Assembly: GCF_004217135.1 (NCBI RefSeq)
Contig: NZ_SHKK01000001.1
Span: 496,001-560,000 of the forward strand
Direction: 5' to 3'
DNA: 64,000 bases
Source of the DNA: Micromonospora violae
GTDB lineage: Bacteria > Actinomycetota > Actinomycetes > Mycobacteriales > Micromonosporaceae
Below are positions 63,372 through 64,000 of the stretch, one piece after another. The position numbers and the translations under genes were made by a program. The notes under the pieces were generated by a model. That model saw nothing but the letters and a program-made list of their open reading frames with translations, did no database searches and was not told where the DNA came from. Each line of letters opens with the position of its first letter. Within the stretch, counting starts at the first letter, position 1.

Positions 63372-64000
63372 CGACCGCTCCGGCGCCGCACCGAGGCGGC
63401 GATGATCCGACCGAGCACGACCGCGGTGAGGGCGAACAGGACGACGGCCGGCACCGCGGCCAACAGCAGCCGGTCGACGGTCGGCCAGTCGGGTATCGGG
63501 ACCGGTGAGCGGCCGTCGCTGAACAGACGCTGCCCGCCCCGGGTGAGGAGCCAGATCACCAGGGTGACGAGAGCACCCGACCCCACCGCGAACGCGACCA
63601 GCCACCCGTAGCCGCCCCGCACGGCGCGTGGTGGCAACCCCTGCCGACGCAGCGCCACCAGCGTGGCCACCCGGGCGCGTTGCTCGGCGGAGGCCGTCGC
63701 CACCATGCCGGCCGCCCCGATCAGCACCCCGGCCAGCGCGGCGAAGACGTTGAAGCGCAGCGCCAGGGCAGCTCCCTGTCGGTCGAAGTCCGCTTGGACC
63801 TGGGGGATCGTCCGGTCGCCCCGCACGACCAGGCCCTGTTCGCGAAGCCGGTCGAGGACGTCAGGGGGAGCCGACTGCGTCAACCAGACCTCCTCGGTGC
63901 CGGTCTGGCTGGCGACGGAGAGTCGGTCCGCGTACTCCAGGTCGACGATGAGACCGGTCGCGCCGAGTCGCGGCAGGCGGTCGACCAGACCTCGAACCGA
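63368..64000 (-). CDS. FtsX-like ABC permease, 3' part only (runs off the window)
   Basis: An open frame continues to the last base, so only the C-terminal 210 residues are present. They include one soluble stretch ('EEVWLTQSAPPDVLDRLREQGLVV') and three hydrophobic helices ('ALRFNVFAALAGVLIGAAGMVATA', 'WLVAFAVGSGALVTLVIWLL', 'RLLLAAVPAVVLFALTAVVLGRIIA'), the C-terminal layout of FtsX/MacB-type permeases. The stop overlaps the ATPase start. The start and N-terminal extracellular domain lie beyond position 64000. Confidence 0.78.
   Translation of the reverse strand, partial: SVRGLVDRLPRLGATGLIVDLEYADRLSVASQTGTEEVWLTQSAPPDVLDRLREQGLVVRGDRTIPQVQADFDRQGAALALRFNVFAALAGVLIGAAGMVATASAEQRARVATLVALRRQGLPPRAVRGGYGWLVAFAVGSGALVTLVIWLLTRGGQRLFSDGRSPVPIPDWPTVDRLLLAAVPAVVLFALTAVVLGRIIAASVRRRSGR

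Overview
The window is high-GC DNA (G/C strongly dominant at third codon positions) with actinobacterial hallmarks: leaderless TANNNT-N7-ATG promoters, many GTGA/ATGA stop-start overlaps, a nickel superoxide dismutase, F420-type oxidoreductases, a MshB/Mca-like deacetylase and Tat/Sec-secreted carbohydrases with ricin-type lectin domains. A soil or plant-associated Micromonosporaceae member (Micromonospora-like) is the best guess. This rests on gene content, not on a marker gene. No rRNA, tRNA, CRISPR array, insertion sequence or phage gene was recognised.

Layout. 1-5 kb: a cell-surface DUF916-type protein, then a secreted esterase and a secreted pectate lyase transcribed divergently from a 486-bp regulatory region. 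4.6-12 kb: a radical-SAM gene behind sodN (Ni-SOD), a degenerate inositol-monophosphatase-like gene, small enzymes, a GNAT and a TPR protein. 10-13.6 kb: an NADP-binding reductase and two tandem luciferase-like monooxygenases, divergent from a MarR regulator with two matching palindromes between them. 13.7-17.6 kb: an ABC exporter and a NarL-type two-component system. 17.6-24.3 kb: a small membrane protein, an F420 nitroreductase-like enzyme, a lone STAND NTPase, a lipoprotein, an ArsR regulator and a GH10 xylanase. 24.6-28.6 kb: a PIG-L deacetylase, an RtcB-PrfH pair (RNA ligase plus release-factor homologue), a small P-loop kinase and a methyltransferase. 28.7-38.4 kb: SDR enzymes, a membrane-embedded alpha/beta hydrolase, an AraC regulator, a FUSC transporter, and an RHH regulator-DUF4097-DrrA-DrrB operon.

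39-58.5 kb is the most coherent block: a sugar-utilisation locus. It holds araB-araD, a YtfQRT/YjfF-type CUT2 importer with two permeases, araA, a secreted GH43 with a lectin domain, a LacI regulator, a secreted GH27 with a lectin domain, and a second ChvE/GguAB-type CUT2 importer. Six near-palindromic 14-mers fitting TGTKANCGNTMACA sit upstream of araB, GH43, GH27 and the second importer. Several overlap recognisable -35/-10 elements. A weaker copy lies upstream of the pectate lyase 36 kb away. I infer that the LacI protein at 51166-52173 controls this regulon, linking pectin/arabinan hydrolysis outside the cell to sugar uptake and the arabinose isomerase-kinase-epimerase route inside.

58.5-64 kb: a secreted metallophosphatase, an MFS transporter with a TolB-like secreted protein, and an ABC ATPase with the C-terminal part of an FtsX-like permease running off the window end.
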